Shown: one piece after another, positions 51,175 through 58,914 of the stretch
How positions within the stretch are numbered: the stretch's first letter is position 1
Layout: the number at the start of each line of letters is the position of its first letter
From: Paenimyroides aestuarii
Lineage (GTDB): Bacteria; Bacteroidota; Bacteroidia; Flavobacteriales; Flavobacteriaceae
DNA: 64,000 bases
Reading direction: 5' to 3'
Assembly (NCBI RefSeq): GCF_024628805.1
Contig: NZ_CP102382.1
Span: 558,001-622,000 of the forward strand
Translations under genes and position numbers: made by a program
Notes under the pieces: model-generated
What the model saw: the letters and a program-made list of their open reading frames with translations, nothing else
Told to the model about the DNA's origin: nothing
Database searches by the model: none

Positions 51175-51204
51175 ACAGCCTCCATGCGTTTGTAAAGAGG
51201 CTGT
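51175..51204 (+). repeat. Hairpin, copy 3 of the RHS-array element
   Basis: ACAGCCTC / GAGGCTGT with loop CATGCGTTTGTAAA followed by TTGGTTTTT. It marks the right end of the RHS array. Confidence 0.8.
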
Positions 51205-51227
51205 TGGTTTTTATTTATTGCTTATTG

Positions 51228-51247
51228 CACGGGCAAGATGCCCGCGC
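51228..51247. repeat. GCACGGGCA..TGCCCGCGCC palindrome
   Basis: Dyad right after hairpin copy 3, similar in outline (GCACG...CGCGCC) to 46695-46717 after copy 1. Confidence 0.55.
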
Positions 51248-51255
51248 CAGCGTGG

Positions 51256-51320
51256 TGTCATTCTGAACGCAACGAAGTGAAGTGAAGAATCTCAAAGATT
51301 CCTCCTTCGTCGGAATGACA
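51256..51320. repeat. TGTCATTC...GAATGACA intergenic repeat
   Basis: Perfect 8-bp arms TGTCATTC (51256-51263) and GAATGACA (51313-51320) around AACGAAGTGA and AAGAATCTC / GATTCCTCC. I recall this type ('GTCATTCTGAACG..GTGAAGAATCTC') as a common dispersed element in Bacteroidota. It lies between the RHS array and the alcohol dehydrogenase stop. Confidence 0.65.
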
Positions 51321-51344
51321 TTTTAATGTAGTCTGATTATATTA

Positions 51345-52382
51345 CTACAACGATTTCATGTCAATTACAAAACGATATTTCACATCGGACTGCTGCATGC
51401 GCACATAAGCTTCATTGATATCGTGCATATTGATTACTTCTACTTCTGAAACAATGCCGTGTTCGCCACAAAAATCAAGCATTTCTTGTGTTTCTTTTAT
51501 TCCGCCGATTAATGATCCGGCTATATTTCTGCGTTTGGTTATCAACACACCACCGTGAATCGGGAACGGTTCAATGGCTCCGACCATACACATGGTTTTA
51601 TCGAGCTTTAACAACAATAAATACGGATTTACATCATGCGTTACTGGAATGGTGTTCAAAAGAAAATCAAAACTGTATGCGTGCTGCTTCATCTGCTCGG
51701 CATCTTTAGAAATCAACACCTCATCTGCTCCCAATTTCATGGCATCTTCGCCTTTTGCTTCAGATGTGGTAATCATCACCACATGTGCGCCCATTGCTTT
51801 GGCAAACTTCACGCCCATGTGCCCCAAACCTCCTAAACCAATCACGCCTACTTTATCGCCTTTTTTTACGTTCCAATGACGCAGTGGCGACCAAGTTGTG
51901 ATACCGGCACACAATAAAGGTGCAACATTTTCTAACGGAAGATTGGTTGGCACGTTTAACACAAAATCTTCTTCCACTACAATGTTTTCTGAATATCCAC
52001 CGTAAGTGATGCCACCGTATTTAGAATTTTTAGAATTGTAAGTTCCGGTAAAACCGTTTTCGCAATATTGTTCTAAACCTTCACCGCACGAATGGCAATG
52101 TTGGCACGATTCTACCATGCAACCAACACCTACAATATCGCCCACTTTAAATTTTGATACTTCACTGCCCACAGCTTCTACTCTACCAACAATTTCATGC
52201 CCCGGAACAGCCGGATAATTCGCGGCCCCCCAATCTGATTTTGCCGTATGCAAATCGCTGTGGCAAACGCCGCAATATGCTATTTTTATAAAAACGTCTT
52301 TTGCGTTTAATGTTCTTCGTTCTATGGTATGTGGGCCCAGCGGATCTACCGCATTAAAGGCTGCATAAGCTTTTGTTGCCAT
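51345..52382 (-). CDS. Zinc-dependent NAD(P)-alcohol dehydrogenase (YahK/CAD-like)
   Basis: A 345-residue medium-chain dehydrogenase of the cinnamyl-alcohol/YahK aldehyde-reductase group. Catalytic zinc: CGVCHSDLH and GHEIVGRVEAVG; structural zinc: four Cys in CMVESCQHCHSCGEGLEQYC; nucleotide-binding GLGGLGHMGVKFAKAMGAHV. It reduces aldehydes to alcohols, probably with NADPH. Monocistronic; it borders the RHS array, from which it is separated by dispersed repeats. Confidence 0.94.
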   Translation of the reverse strand: MATKAYAAFNAVDPLGPHTIERRTLNAKDVFIKIAYCGVCHSDLHTAKSDWGAANYPAVPGHEIVGRVEAVGSEVSKFKVGDIVGVGCMVESCQHCHSCGEGLEQYCENGFTGTYNSKNSKYGGITYGGYSENIVVEEDFVLNVPTNLPLENVAPLLCAGITTWSPLRHWNVKKGDKVGVIGLGGLGHMGVKFAKAMGAHVVMITTSEAKGEDAMKLGADEVLISKDAEQMKQHAYSFDFLLNTIPVTHDVNPYLLLLKLDKTMCMVGAIEPFPIHGGVLITKRRNIAGSLIGGIKETQEMLDFCGEHGIVSEVEVINMHDINEAYVRMQQSDVKYRFVIDMKSL

Positions 52383-52468
52383 TTTTTGTTTTTTATGTTT
52401 GATTTTATAAAGTTAGGGAAAGATTTATTTAGATGTAAAAATGTTTACTTAAAATTTTTATGCTGAAT

Positions 52469-53380
52469 TTACTCCCATCCTAACTCTTGTCTTAATTTCT
52501 TTGTTTGTTCGGGATCTACTAACGGAATTTCTTTATCGTTTGGATTGTTTCTCCAACTTTCAGGAACGTCTTCAATTTTAAGAAGGTTAAATAGTTGTTT
52601 GCCGTTGTATTTATACATCCAAGAATCTATATCTCTAAAATATTTGGAAGAAATATCCTTATTAAGGTATGCTTTTTTATACCAAGGATACAATATTTGC
52701 CAAGCTTTTTCAAAAGTATCTTCGTGTTGCATAATGTGTAACTCTACAATACCATAACCATTTTGAATTAACGCAAAAGAATTTCCCTTTGGAAGATTAT
52801 TTATTTCTTTAGTAACATCAATTAATGTTTCAAAATTATTAGTAAACGTAACACCTTCTAATGTTCTAATTTCTTTAAGTTGATTATCAGTTAAGTCTTT
52901 TACGCTGCGTATCATGCTAAAAAAGTTTCTTTGAATTTGATCTTTTTCATGTAACGAATTCAATCTATAAATATCAATCTGTTTATCTAAATTTTCACTT
53001 AACCATTCGCTGTGGTTTTTAATATACATTTCTTTAAACCAAACCGCTAAATCGCCTTGAATAATTGCTTTATAATAATTTTCGGATCCTGATGCATAGC
53101 TTAAATTATAACCATATTTACGAGTTAGTAAGGTTAAAACTTCTTTAAAATAATCAATGTCGTTGAATTTATAAATTGATGATAATTTTGAATGTAAAAT
53201 TTCAGGATTGGACTTTTCTTCTAGTTTTTCTAACTCTTTAATATCTGCTTTTAATTTTTGATAAGCATTATCATCTTTAGGGAAATTGTAAATAATCTGC
53301 GATGCTAAAGAATCGCGGTAGGTTTGTGCTTGGGTATTTGATATACATAAAAAGCTAAATAACAAGAATAGTGTTTTCAT
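52469..53380 (-). CDS. Hypothetical secreted protein
   Basis: A 303-residue exported protein. ATG 53380 gives a signal peptide MKTLFLLFSFLCISNTQAQ; 17 in-frame codons upstream are not credible. The mature part is helical and charged (YQKLKADIKELEKLEEK; ENLDKQIDIYRLNSLHEKDQ), without known domain, and ends LRQELGWE. A promoter fits well upstream. Function unknown. Confidence 0.65.
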   Translation of the reverse strand: MKTLFLLFSFLCISNTQAQTYRDSLASQIIYNFPKDDNAYQKLKADIKELEKLEEKSNPEILHSKLSSIYKFNDIDYFKEVLTLLTRKYGYNLSYASGSENYYKAIIQGDLAVWFKEMYIKNHSEWLSENLDKQIDIYRLNSLHEKDQIQRNFFSMIRSVKDLTDNQLKEIRTLEGVTFTNNFETLIDVTKEINNLPKGNSFALIQNGYGIVELHIMQHEDTFEKAWQILYPWYKKAYLNKDISSKYFRDIDSWMYKYNGKQLFNLLKIEDVPESWRNNPNDKEIPLVDPEQTKKLRQELGWE

Positions 53381-53394
53381 AATTTTGATTTTAT

Positions 53395-53667
53395 ATGGAT
53401 TATAAAGATAATATATTTTATTTGAGCACAAAGCTCAATTTTCCTAGCGTACAAAACCTGAAAAATATTTGGCTTAAAACGTTAAGAAAGTTTATACTCC
53501 AAAAAAACGGTACCGTTCAGCAAGCTACTATTAGCAAAAGCGTTTGTAAAGAATGCGATTTGGAAGCGCTTCGCGTGGTTAAAAAATTACGACTGAATCC
53601 CATCTTAATTAATGGAAAACCAGAACGTGTTCGGTTCAGAATTCCTATTCGATTGGCTTTAGAATAG
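53395..53667 (+). CDS. Orphan TonB C-terminal domain fragment
   Basis: A 90-residue ORF whose last ~55 residues are a TonB C-terminal domain: FILQKNGTVQQATISKS (compare 'FvvekdGsvs'), CDLEALRVVKKL and NGKPERVRFRIPIRLAL, the typical end strand. There is no transmembrane anchor or proline-rich spacer, so it cannot work as an ordinary energy transducer. The opposite-strand promoter lies over its first codons. I think it is a 5'-truncated remnant; a small cytoplasmic or accessory form is possible. Confidence 0.55.
   Translation: MDYKDNIFYLSTKLNFPSVQNLKNIWLKTLRKFILQKNGTVQQATISKSVCKECDLEALRVVKKLRLNPILINGKPERVRFRIPIRLALE
53403..53431 (-). promoter_or_regulatory. Promoter of the secreted-protein gene
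   Basis: On the minus strand TTG (53431-53429), 18 bp, TATCTTTA (53410-53403), 22 bp before ATG 53380. It lies inside the 5' part of the opposite TonB-like ORF, which suggests that part is not coding. Confidence 0.5.
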
Positions 53668-53704
53668 TTTTTTAAGAAAATAAAATGTACCTTCGCAACC
53701 ATAA

Positions 53705-53791
53705 AGAGAGGTGTCCGAGTGGTTGAAGGAGCAAGCCTGGAAAGTTTGTATGTGGGTAACTGCATCGAGGGTTCGAATCCCTTCCTCTCTG
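53705..53791 (+). tRNA. tRNA-Ser (GGA)
   Basis: An 87-nt class II tRNA. Acceptor AGAGAGG / CCTCTCT with discriminator G at 53791; anticodon arm CAAGC-CTGGAAA-GTTTG gives anticodon GGA (serine, UCC/UCU); a long variable arm; T arm with GGTTCGAATCC. CCA is not fully encoded (CA follows). A terminator lies 15 bp downstream. Confidence 0.95.
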
Positions 53792-53805
53792 CAAGCAATA
53801 TATAA

Positions 53806-53829
53806 AAGCCGACAGTAGTCGGTTTTTTT
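53806..53829 (+). terminator. tRNA-Ser terminator
   Basis: CCGAC-AGTA-GTCGG stem followed by seven T. Confidence 0.88.
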
Positions 53830-53966
53830 AATTTCCAATAACAAAACCCGCACGCTGCTGAAAGCATTTATTTTGAAAATTCAGCCGCAAAATCTGTTCA
53901 AAAAAACGTTACAAAAACAGCGCATACCAACAAACCCAAAGTCTTTATTTTATTAAAACTTTTGGT

Positions 53967-54503
53967 TTACATGCTTATTATGGGCTCAAAACAGTCACCC
54001 TTTTGGAACATATTATTCGTTTCATTTGTTAAAAAAGAAACTTCTTTCGTTCCAGCTTCAAAATTCATCTTAAACACCTGCTTTTCAAAATTTCCAGATT
54101 TATCAGGCGTAAAAACAAACATATCTTCTTCCACGCTAAAAGTTCCGTTTATAAACTGAATATTTTTTACTTGCCCCCACGAATAACCTGCTTTTTCAGT
54201 TTGTTCTTTTTTTATAGGATCAAAATGATATGTGGTAATAACCATTTGTGCTAAATTGTTGCTCCAACCATATTCTAAAAGTGTTTCAGTAACATACACC
54301 ATTGCCTCTTTTTGCGTTTCGTTTTTATAGATAAAACACTTTTTTTCGGTAGCTTCAATTATTGGTTCTTCTATTTCAACGGGTAATTTCTCAACTTGTC
54401 GAACGGGTGGTGGTGGAATAACTTTTCTTATCTTCTTTTTTTGTGCCGATGCGCTTAAACACAACAATAAAGCACCAATTAACCATAGACTTTTCATAAT
54501 CAA
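53967..54503 (-). CDS. Hypothetical secreted protein with basic/proline-rich N-terminus
   Basis: A 178-residue protein; signal peptide ends SASAQ. Then comes a short basic/proline-rich stretch (KKKIRKVIPPPPVRQVEKLP) like a TonB spacer. The remaining domain (YVTETLLEYGWSNNLAQMVI, NIQFINGTFSVEEDMFVFTP) is beta-rich and not recognised. It is 47 bp downstream of pepE on the same strand. Function unknown. Confidence 0.6.
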   Translation of the reverse strand: MIMKSLWLIGALLLCLSASAQKKKIRKVIPPPPVRQVEKLPVEIEEPIIEATEKKCFIYKNETQKEAMVYVTETLLEYGWSNNLAQMVITTYHFDPIKKEQTEKAGYSWGQVKNIQFINGTFSVEEDMFVFTPDKSGNFEKQVFKMNFEAGTKEVSFLTNETNNMFQKGDCFEPIISM

Positions 54504-54550
54504 ACAAGCAATATTTCTTCGTTAAAGATAGAAAAGATTTTGAAACGCGC

Positions 54551-55258
54551 TTAGGACAAATCAGATAAATCTGTTTCGGGTTGCAGCTCTACCGCTGGTT
54601 GATTTTGACAGAACAATCGCGCCGGTAAACTGCCTTTCAACGTAATCTTTTGTCCGTACACTTCCAGCCAACTTCCTTCGCGAAGTCCAAGAACAGGTTG
54701 TGAATTAAAACAATGAAATTCGTTAATACGAGTTTCGCGGGTTTCGCCCATGTGTGTAGAACCTTCTACCGGATCCAAATAATGCGGGTTTATATTAAAC
54801 GGAACCATTCCCAATGTTTGGAAACTCGGTGGGTACACAATCGGCATATCGTTTGTAGTTTCCATAGTTAAACCGGTAATATTGCTTCCAGCCGAACAGC
54901 CTAAATAGGGCGTACCGTTTTGCAGTACTTTTTTTAGAGGCGATAAAACGTGTTGCCCATACAGTTGTTTTACCAATAAAAAGGTGTTGCCACCGCCGGT
55001 GAAAATAGCTTCGGCTTTTTCAATTGCTGCTACAGGATTTTCAAAAGTATGTAAACCCACCACGTCTTTATCAATTTTTGCAAAAGCATCTGCCACCTTA
55101 GCAGTATATGCATCATGCGAAATACCACCTGGCCTTGCATAGGGAATAAACAATATGGTGCTTGCAGTTTTAAAATGATTTTTCAAAACAGGTAGTAAAT
55201 ATTCTAAATACCCCATTCCATGTAGGGTTGATGTGCTTGCAATGAGTAAATGCTTCAT
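54551..55258 (-). CDS. pepE: Dipeptidase E (peptidase S51)
   Basis: A 235-residue alpha-aspartyl dipeptidase hydrolysing Asp-X dipeptides. ATG 55258 gives the family start MKHLLIASTSTLHGMGYLEY; the earlier in-frame start adds an unrelated nine residues. The nucleophile is the Ser in YLGCSAGSNITG; AIFTGGGNTFLLVKQL and PFNINPHYLDP are further signatures with the catalytic His. Cytoplasmic. Confidence 0.94.
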   Translation of the reverse strand: MKHLLIASTSTLHGMGYLEYLLPVLKNHFKTASTILFIPYARPGGISHDAYTAKVADAFAKIDKDVVGLHTFENPVAAIEKAEAIFTGGGNTFLLVKQLYGQHVLSPLKKVLQNGTPYLGCSAGSNITGLTMETTNDMPIVYPPSFQTLGMVPFNINPHYLDPVEGSTHMGETRETRINEFHCFNSQPVLGLREGSWLEVYGQKITLKGSLPARLFCQNQPAVELQPETDLSDLS

Positions 55259-55379
55259 AATATTGATGGATGATGTGTGGAACAAACAGCAAACTTATTT
55301 ATTTAACAATTGTTTACCAAAACGCTGTTTATCTTTTAACACTTTTGCAAATATTTTTGTTGAAATTAAATAAACATTT

Positions 55380-56069
55380 ATGAAGTATCTTTATTTTTTA
55401 TTGTTTTTTGTTTCAATCAATTCCTTTGCACAAAACCGAAATCTGCACAAAATGCGTTTGATGGCAGAAGCAAATGCTTTTCCACTAAAGGTAATTAATC
55501 AAAACACCAATGAAATTGTTACAACAGATAGCGGTGGCTTTTTTGTAATGAACGTTCAAGAAGCAGACGAATTGGCATTGGTTGAAAACGAATTTTATCA
55601 ATTAAAATACCAACTAAAAAGCAGCGATTTGCAAAGCAGTATTGTTCGAATTTATGCTGAACCTTTAGATATGGTGTTGCAAGAAGTGGAAGTGGAACGA
55701 ATCACGTCGAAATCATTAGGTATCGATGCTGCTTCAATAAATAAATACATCTACAAACGCAACCCTAACCCGAATATGGATTTTAAGGCACTCTTTTTGT
55801 GGGTGGCTAGTAAATTGCGCAAGAAAAAAGAAGCATCGTTGCTGCGCGCTCCTCATGAAATGAATCCGTATGTGGCTTCGCTTCCCAGAAGTGTTATTAC
55901 CGAATATCTAAAAATACCTGAAGATTTAGTGGAAAAGTTTTACTATTTTATGAACGATGATTATTTGATTGATCAATATATAAAAAATGGCGAAGAAGCC
56001 AAGTGGCGCATGCATTTGCTTGATAAATCGTTCCAATTTTTAGAACAACAGCAACCACAAGAGCGTTAA
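55380..56069 (+). CDS. Secreted carboxypeptidase-like domain protein
   Basis: A 229-residue exported protein (signal peptide ending SFAQ). Residues ~30-110 show a short regulatory-type beta-sandwich: PLKVINQNTNEIVTTDSGGFFVMNV and a VLQEVEVERI strand before a helical domain (NKYIYKRNPNPNMDFKALFL; IPEDLVEKFYYFMNDDYLID). It is followed by a homologous gene of the same layout. Family unnamed to me; function unknown. Confidence 0.65.
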   Translation: MKYLYFLLFFVSINSFAQNRNLHKMRLMAEANAFPLKVINQNTNEIVTTDSGGFFVMNVQEADELALVENEFYQLKYQLKSSDLQSSIVRIYAEPLDMVLQEVEVERITSKSLGIDAASINKYIYKRNPNPNMDFKALFLWVASKLRKKKEASLLRAPHEMNPYVASLPRSVITEYLKIPEDLVEKFYYFMNDDYLIDQYIKNGEEAKWRMHLLDKSFQFLEQQQPQER

Positions 56070-56119
56070 AATCGTTATAATAGATAGGGTGCTTTTAAAA
56101 GAATCAATAGTTTTGTATC

Positions 56120-56848
56120 ATGAAAAAAATCAGTAGTTATCGAATCGTTTTCCTTTTAATGCTATTTGTAAGTAGCAGTATGCTTGCTCAAACAAAAAGT
56201 GTTTTGGGTAAAGTGGTTGCAAAAACGCGCGATTTAGAAGGGATTTACGTAAAAAATATTACTACCAATGAATCGGCTCTTACCCAAAAAGGCGGTTATT
56301 TTTCTATTGAAGCCAGCCCAAACGACACACTGATTTTTTCGGCAGTGCATTTAGTGGGGCGCGAAAAAGTGCTTTCGTATGCAGACATGAACAAATCGTT
56401 GGTTTTTATACCTATGGAATTTATCGATAACGTGTTAGATGAACTTGTGATTGACCGCACCGTAAATTCAGAAACCTTGGGCTTTGGCAAAGTAAAGCGA
56501 TACACACCTGCTCAGCGAAACTTGCACCGAGCAACATCTTCAAGCGGCGGTATAATTGCTATTGATGCCATTGTAAACGCCATTTCGGGCAGAACAAAAA
56601 TGCTTAAAAAAGCACTAGCACTAGAGGAAGAATATCTTTTTGTAGAAAAAATTTTAAGTAAATTTCCCGAAGAATATTACAGTGAAAAATTACAAATACC
56701 TCCACAATATTACATGGCTTTTGGCTATTTTATGGCGCAAGACCCCGTTGTTGTAACATCTTATCAAACCACAAATAGCGAACAATTGAGTTTGCTTTAT
56801 GCCGAAAAAGCAACTGAATTTTTAGAAATACTTAAGGTGTTAAGATAA
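56120..56848 (+). CDS. Secreted carboxypeptidase-like domain protein (paralogue)
   Basis: A 242-residue exported protein (signal ends MLAQ) with the same plan as the gene before it: GKVVAKTRDLEGIYVKNITT, GGYFSIEASPNDTLIFSAVH, a VLDELVIDR strand and a helical half (KFPEEYYSEKLQIPPQYYMAF). The two probably arose by duplication but have diverged strongly. Separated by 50 bp, likely one transcript. Confidence 0.65.
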   Translation: MKKISSYRIVFLLMLFVSSSMLAQTKSVLGKVVAKTRDLEGIYVKNITTNESALTQKGGYFSIEASPNDTLIFSAVHLVGREKVLSYADMNKSLVFIPMEFIDNVLDELVIDRTVNSETLGFGKVKRYTPAQRNLHRATSSSGGIIAIDAIVNAISGRTKMLKKALALEEEYLFVEKILSKFPEEYYSEKLQIPPQYYMAFGYFMAQDPVVVTSYQTTNSEQLSLLYAEKATEFLEILKVLR

Positions 56849-56882
56849 TTGTTTTGTGTAACTTTGTAGTAAATTTCAGAAA

Positions 56883-57269
56883 ATGTTTACAAGTCTAAAT
56901 ATAACCCCGCTTTTTTTGGGAATTGGTGGCGGTGAATTGGTTTTTATCATGTTGATTATTTTGATGCTTTTCGGTTCTGATAAGGTACCCGAAATGGCTC
57001 GTGGATTGGCGCGCATTATTAATCAAGTGAAGAATGCTTCGAACGATATTAAATCGGAAATCACAAAAAGCGTGGAAGAAACCGGTGTTGTGAAAGACAT
57101 TAAAGATGCGGTAAACGTGGATGAAATAAAAAAACGAATGGGTTATGATGAAATCAAAGAGTCGATGGATATAGATCATTTCAACCCTGTAAACGATATT
57201 CAAAAAGAAATCGACCAAACAAAAGAAGACATTGAAAACATGACAGGACCCATTAAGCGCATGAAATAA
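56883..57269 (+). CDS. tatA: Twin-arginine translocase subunit TatA/TatE
   Basis: A 128-residue TatA-family protein. One N-terminal transmembrane helix (GGELVFIMLIILMLFGSDK) is followed by the amphipathic helix KVPEMARGLARIINQVKNA with the conserved FG at the hinge, then a charged helical tail. It forms the pore-like part of the Tat system for folded proteins; no tatC is nearby. A TAACTTTG box (56859-56866) lies 16 bp upstream. Its stop overlaps the PAP2 start. Confidence 0.92.
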   Translation: MFTSLNITPLFLGIGGGELVFIMLIILMLFGSDKVPEMARGLARIINQVKNASNDIKSEITKSVEETGVVKDIKDAVNVDEIKKRMGYDEIKESMDIDHFNPVNDIQKEIDQTKEDIENMTGPIKRMK

Positions 57270-57865
57270 TGTTGGAACAGTTAATACAAAAAGATCAGCA
57301 ATTGCTGGTGTATCTCAACAATTTGGGAACAGAATTTTGGGATCCGGTTTTTATGTATATCACGCATCAAATCAATTGGTGGCCGTTTTTTTTATTTCTT
57401 ATTTTTTTACTTCTAAAGAAAATTTCACTGCAACAATTTGGCCTTTTGGTATTGGTACTCACTGTTTTTTTTGTGTTTACCGACCAATTTACCAATTTAG
57501 TAAAATACAGCACCGATAGGCTGCGCCCGGTAAACGATCCATTGATTTCGCCTTATTTGCGTATTTTGCGTAAAGCAGGTAGCCCCAGTTTTTTCTCAGG
57601 GCATGCATCCAATTCCAGCGGCTCTATTCTCATAATCTTTTTAATCCTTAAGAAATATTACAAATACGCTTGGGTGCTGTTCTTTTTCCCACTATTGTTT
57701 GCTTACACCCGAATTTATCTGGGGTTGCATTATCCGTTAGATATCATTTGTGGATATATTTTCGGTATTTCATCGGGCTTTATGTTCTTTTTCGTTTTTA
57801 AATTTTTGAATAATAAATACCGTTTAAAGGATAAACAAAAAACGCAGGAAGTAATCAATCAGTAG
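57269..57865 (+). CDS. PAP2-family membrane phosphatase
   Basis: A 198-residue integral membrane phosphatase. The three PAP2 motifs are KYSTDRLRP (K...RP), PSFFSGHAS (SGH) and RIYLGLHYPLDI (R...H...D), between five or six hydrophobic helices. Probable substrates are undecaprenyl pyrophosphate or phosphatidic acid-type lipids. It is coupled to tatA and converges on the next gene with a 7-bp overlap. Confidence 0.92.
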   Translation: MLEQLIQKDQQLLVYLNNLGTEFWDPVFMYITHQINWWPFFLFLIFLLLKKISLQQFGLLVLVLTVFFVFTDQFTNLVKYSTDRLRPVNDPLISPYLRILRKAGSPSFFSGHASNSSGSILIIFLILKKYYKYAWVLFFFPLLFAYTRIYLGLHYPLDIICGYIFGISSGFMFFFVFKFLNNKYRLKDKQKTQEVINQ

Positions 57866-58443
57866 AATTTTATTTCATAAATAAAGTATCTGTCAATTCC
57901 AAAGATTTCATACCATTGATCATACTTATCCATTTCTTTGGCAAAATCGCAATTTCGAAAGGTGTTTTCATCAATTTTTATTGGTTTTACAATTGCCGAA
58001 AATAGATATTTTTGATTAAAAGTAAATTTTTGTGCTTCATTTATAAAAATTTTAAAAGCATATCGATCTTCTCTTTTTAAATCATGATTTCGATATAAAT
58101 TGATAAAATCATAAAACTGATATTGTATGCGATAGTTTATATCGGAATTGCTTTTGGCAAGTATCGTAAAAGGGATTCTTTCGTTTGAAGTATCAACGGG
58201 CATCTTGTTAGAATTGAAACAACTGATTTCTTTTACAAGTTTTCCATTAACATACTCTTTTTCAATAATTTCAATATGTAACGAAGAAGTTTCAGCAGTT
58301 ACAAAATCAAAACTATAATAGGTGTAGCCCTCAAAATTTTTAAGCGCATTTTCAAACTTGGTTTCGTTCATTTTTGATTCAATATGAATCTCTTGTGAAA
58401 ATACACTAAAAGAAATCAACAAAAATAATACAACATTTTTCAT
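57859..58443 (-). CDS. Hypothetical secreted protein
   Basis: A 194-residue protein with signal peptide (FLLISFSVFSQ) and a beta-rich body (GYTYYSFDFVTAETSSLHIE; NYRIQYQFYDFINLYRNH) that ends FIYEIKFY. No recognised domain. Single gene, 3' end overlapping the PAP2 gene. Confidence 0.6.
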   Translation of the reverse strand: MKNVVLFLLISFSVFSQEIHIESKMNETKFENALKNFEGYTYYSFDFVTAETSSLHIEIIEKEYVNGKLVKEISCFNSNKMPVDTSNERIPFTILAKSNSDINYRIQYQFYDFINLYRNHDLKREDRYAFKIFINEAQKFTFNQKYLFSAIVKPIKIDENTFRNCDFAKEMDKYDQWYEIFGIDRYFIYEIKFY

Positions 58444-58487
58444 CTACTAAAAATTTATTTTAACAAACGTTTTTGCAGCGGGTAATA

Positions 58488-58516
58488 TTGCATTTTAGTA
58501 AAATATTGTAACTTTA
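58488..58516 (+). promoter_or_regulatory. Promoter of the ABM-GSCFA-DUF4230 operon
   Basis: TTG (58488-58490), 18 bp, TAACTTTA (58509-58516), one mismatch to TAnnTTTG; 17 bp before the ATG. Confidence 0.5.
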
Positions 58517-58533
58517 TAGTAAAAATTTGTGTT

Positions 58534-58893
58534 ATGAGATACGTTGTAATTGTGGCTTATCGGGTTTTTCCGGATAAGCGCGAAGCTTTTTTTAATTTGG
58601 TTCGAAAAGAGGCTACGGCATTGGTTCAAAACGAATTGGGAACTTTGCATGTAACCAATATGATTGATCAAATAGATCCTAATAAATTTCTAAACCTAAA
58701 GATTTTTGAATCGAAAGAAGCCTATTCTGAACATTTGCAAGGTGCTATTTTAAAAGCCTTTTTGCAAGAGGCTGATGCATTCATTATGGAAGGTCCAACC
58801 GTGATTTTTGAGGGGATACACATGTATTCGTGCGATGATTATACGCTGGAACAGAAAAGTGGCGAAGATATGACGGCTTACTTTAAAAGATAG
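58534..58893 (+). CDS. Antibiotic biosynthesis monooxygenase (ABM)-type protein
   Basis: A 119-residue ferredoxin-like ABM-domain protein, resembling YgiN-type quinol monooxygenases: YVVIVAYRVFPDKREAFFNLV, ELGTLHVTNMIDQIDPNKFL and YSEHLQGAILKAFLQEADAFI. Enzymatic function is not assured. First gene of a three-gene operon. Confidence 0.82.
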   Translation: MRYVVIVAYRVFPDKREAFFNLVRKEATALVQNELGTLHVTNMIDQIDPNKFLNLKIFESKEAYSEHLQGAILKAFLQEADAFIMEGPTVIFEGIHMYSCDDYTLEQKSGEDMTAYFKR

Positions 58894-58914
58894 TTTGTAA
58901 TTTTACAGAAAAAC

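Noticed and set aside
54551..55285. Nine-residue N-terminal extension of dipeptidase E
   Set aside because: The family starts at MKHLLI; the extension has no conservation that I recognise, so ATG 55258 is used.
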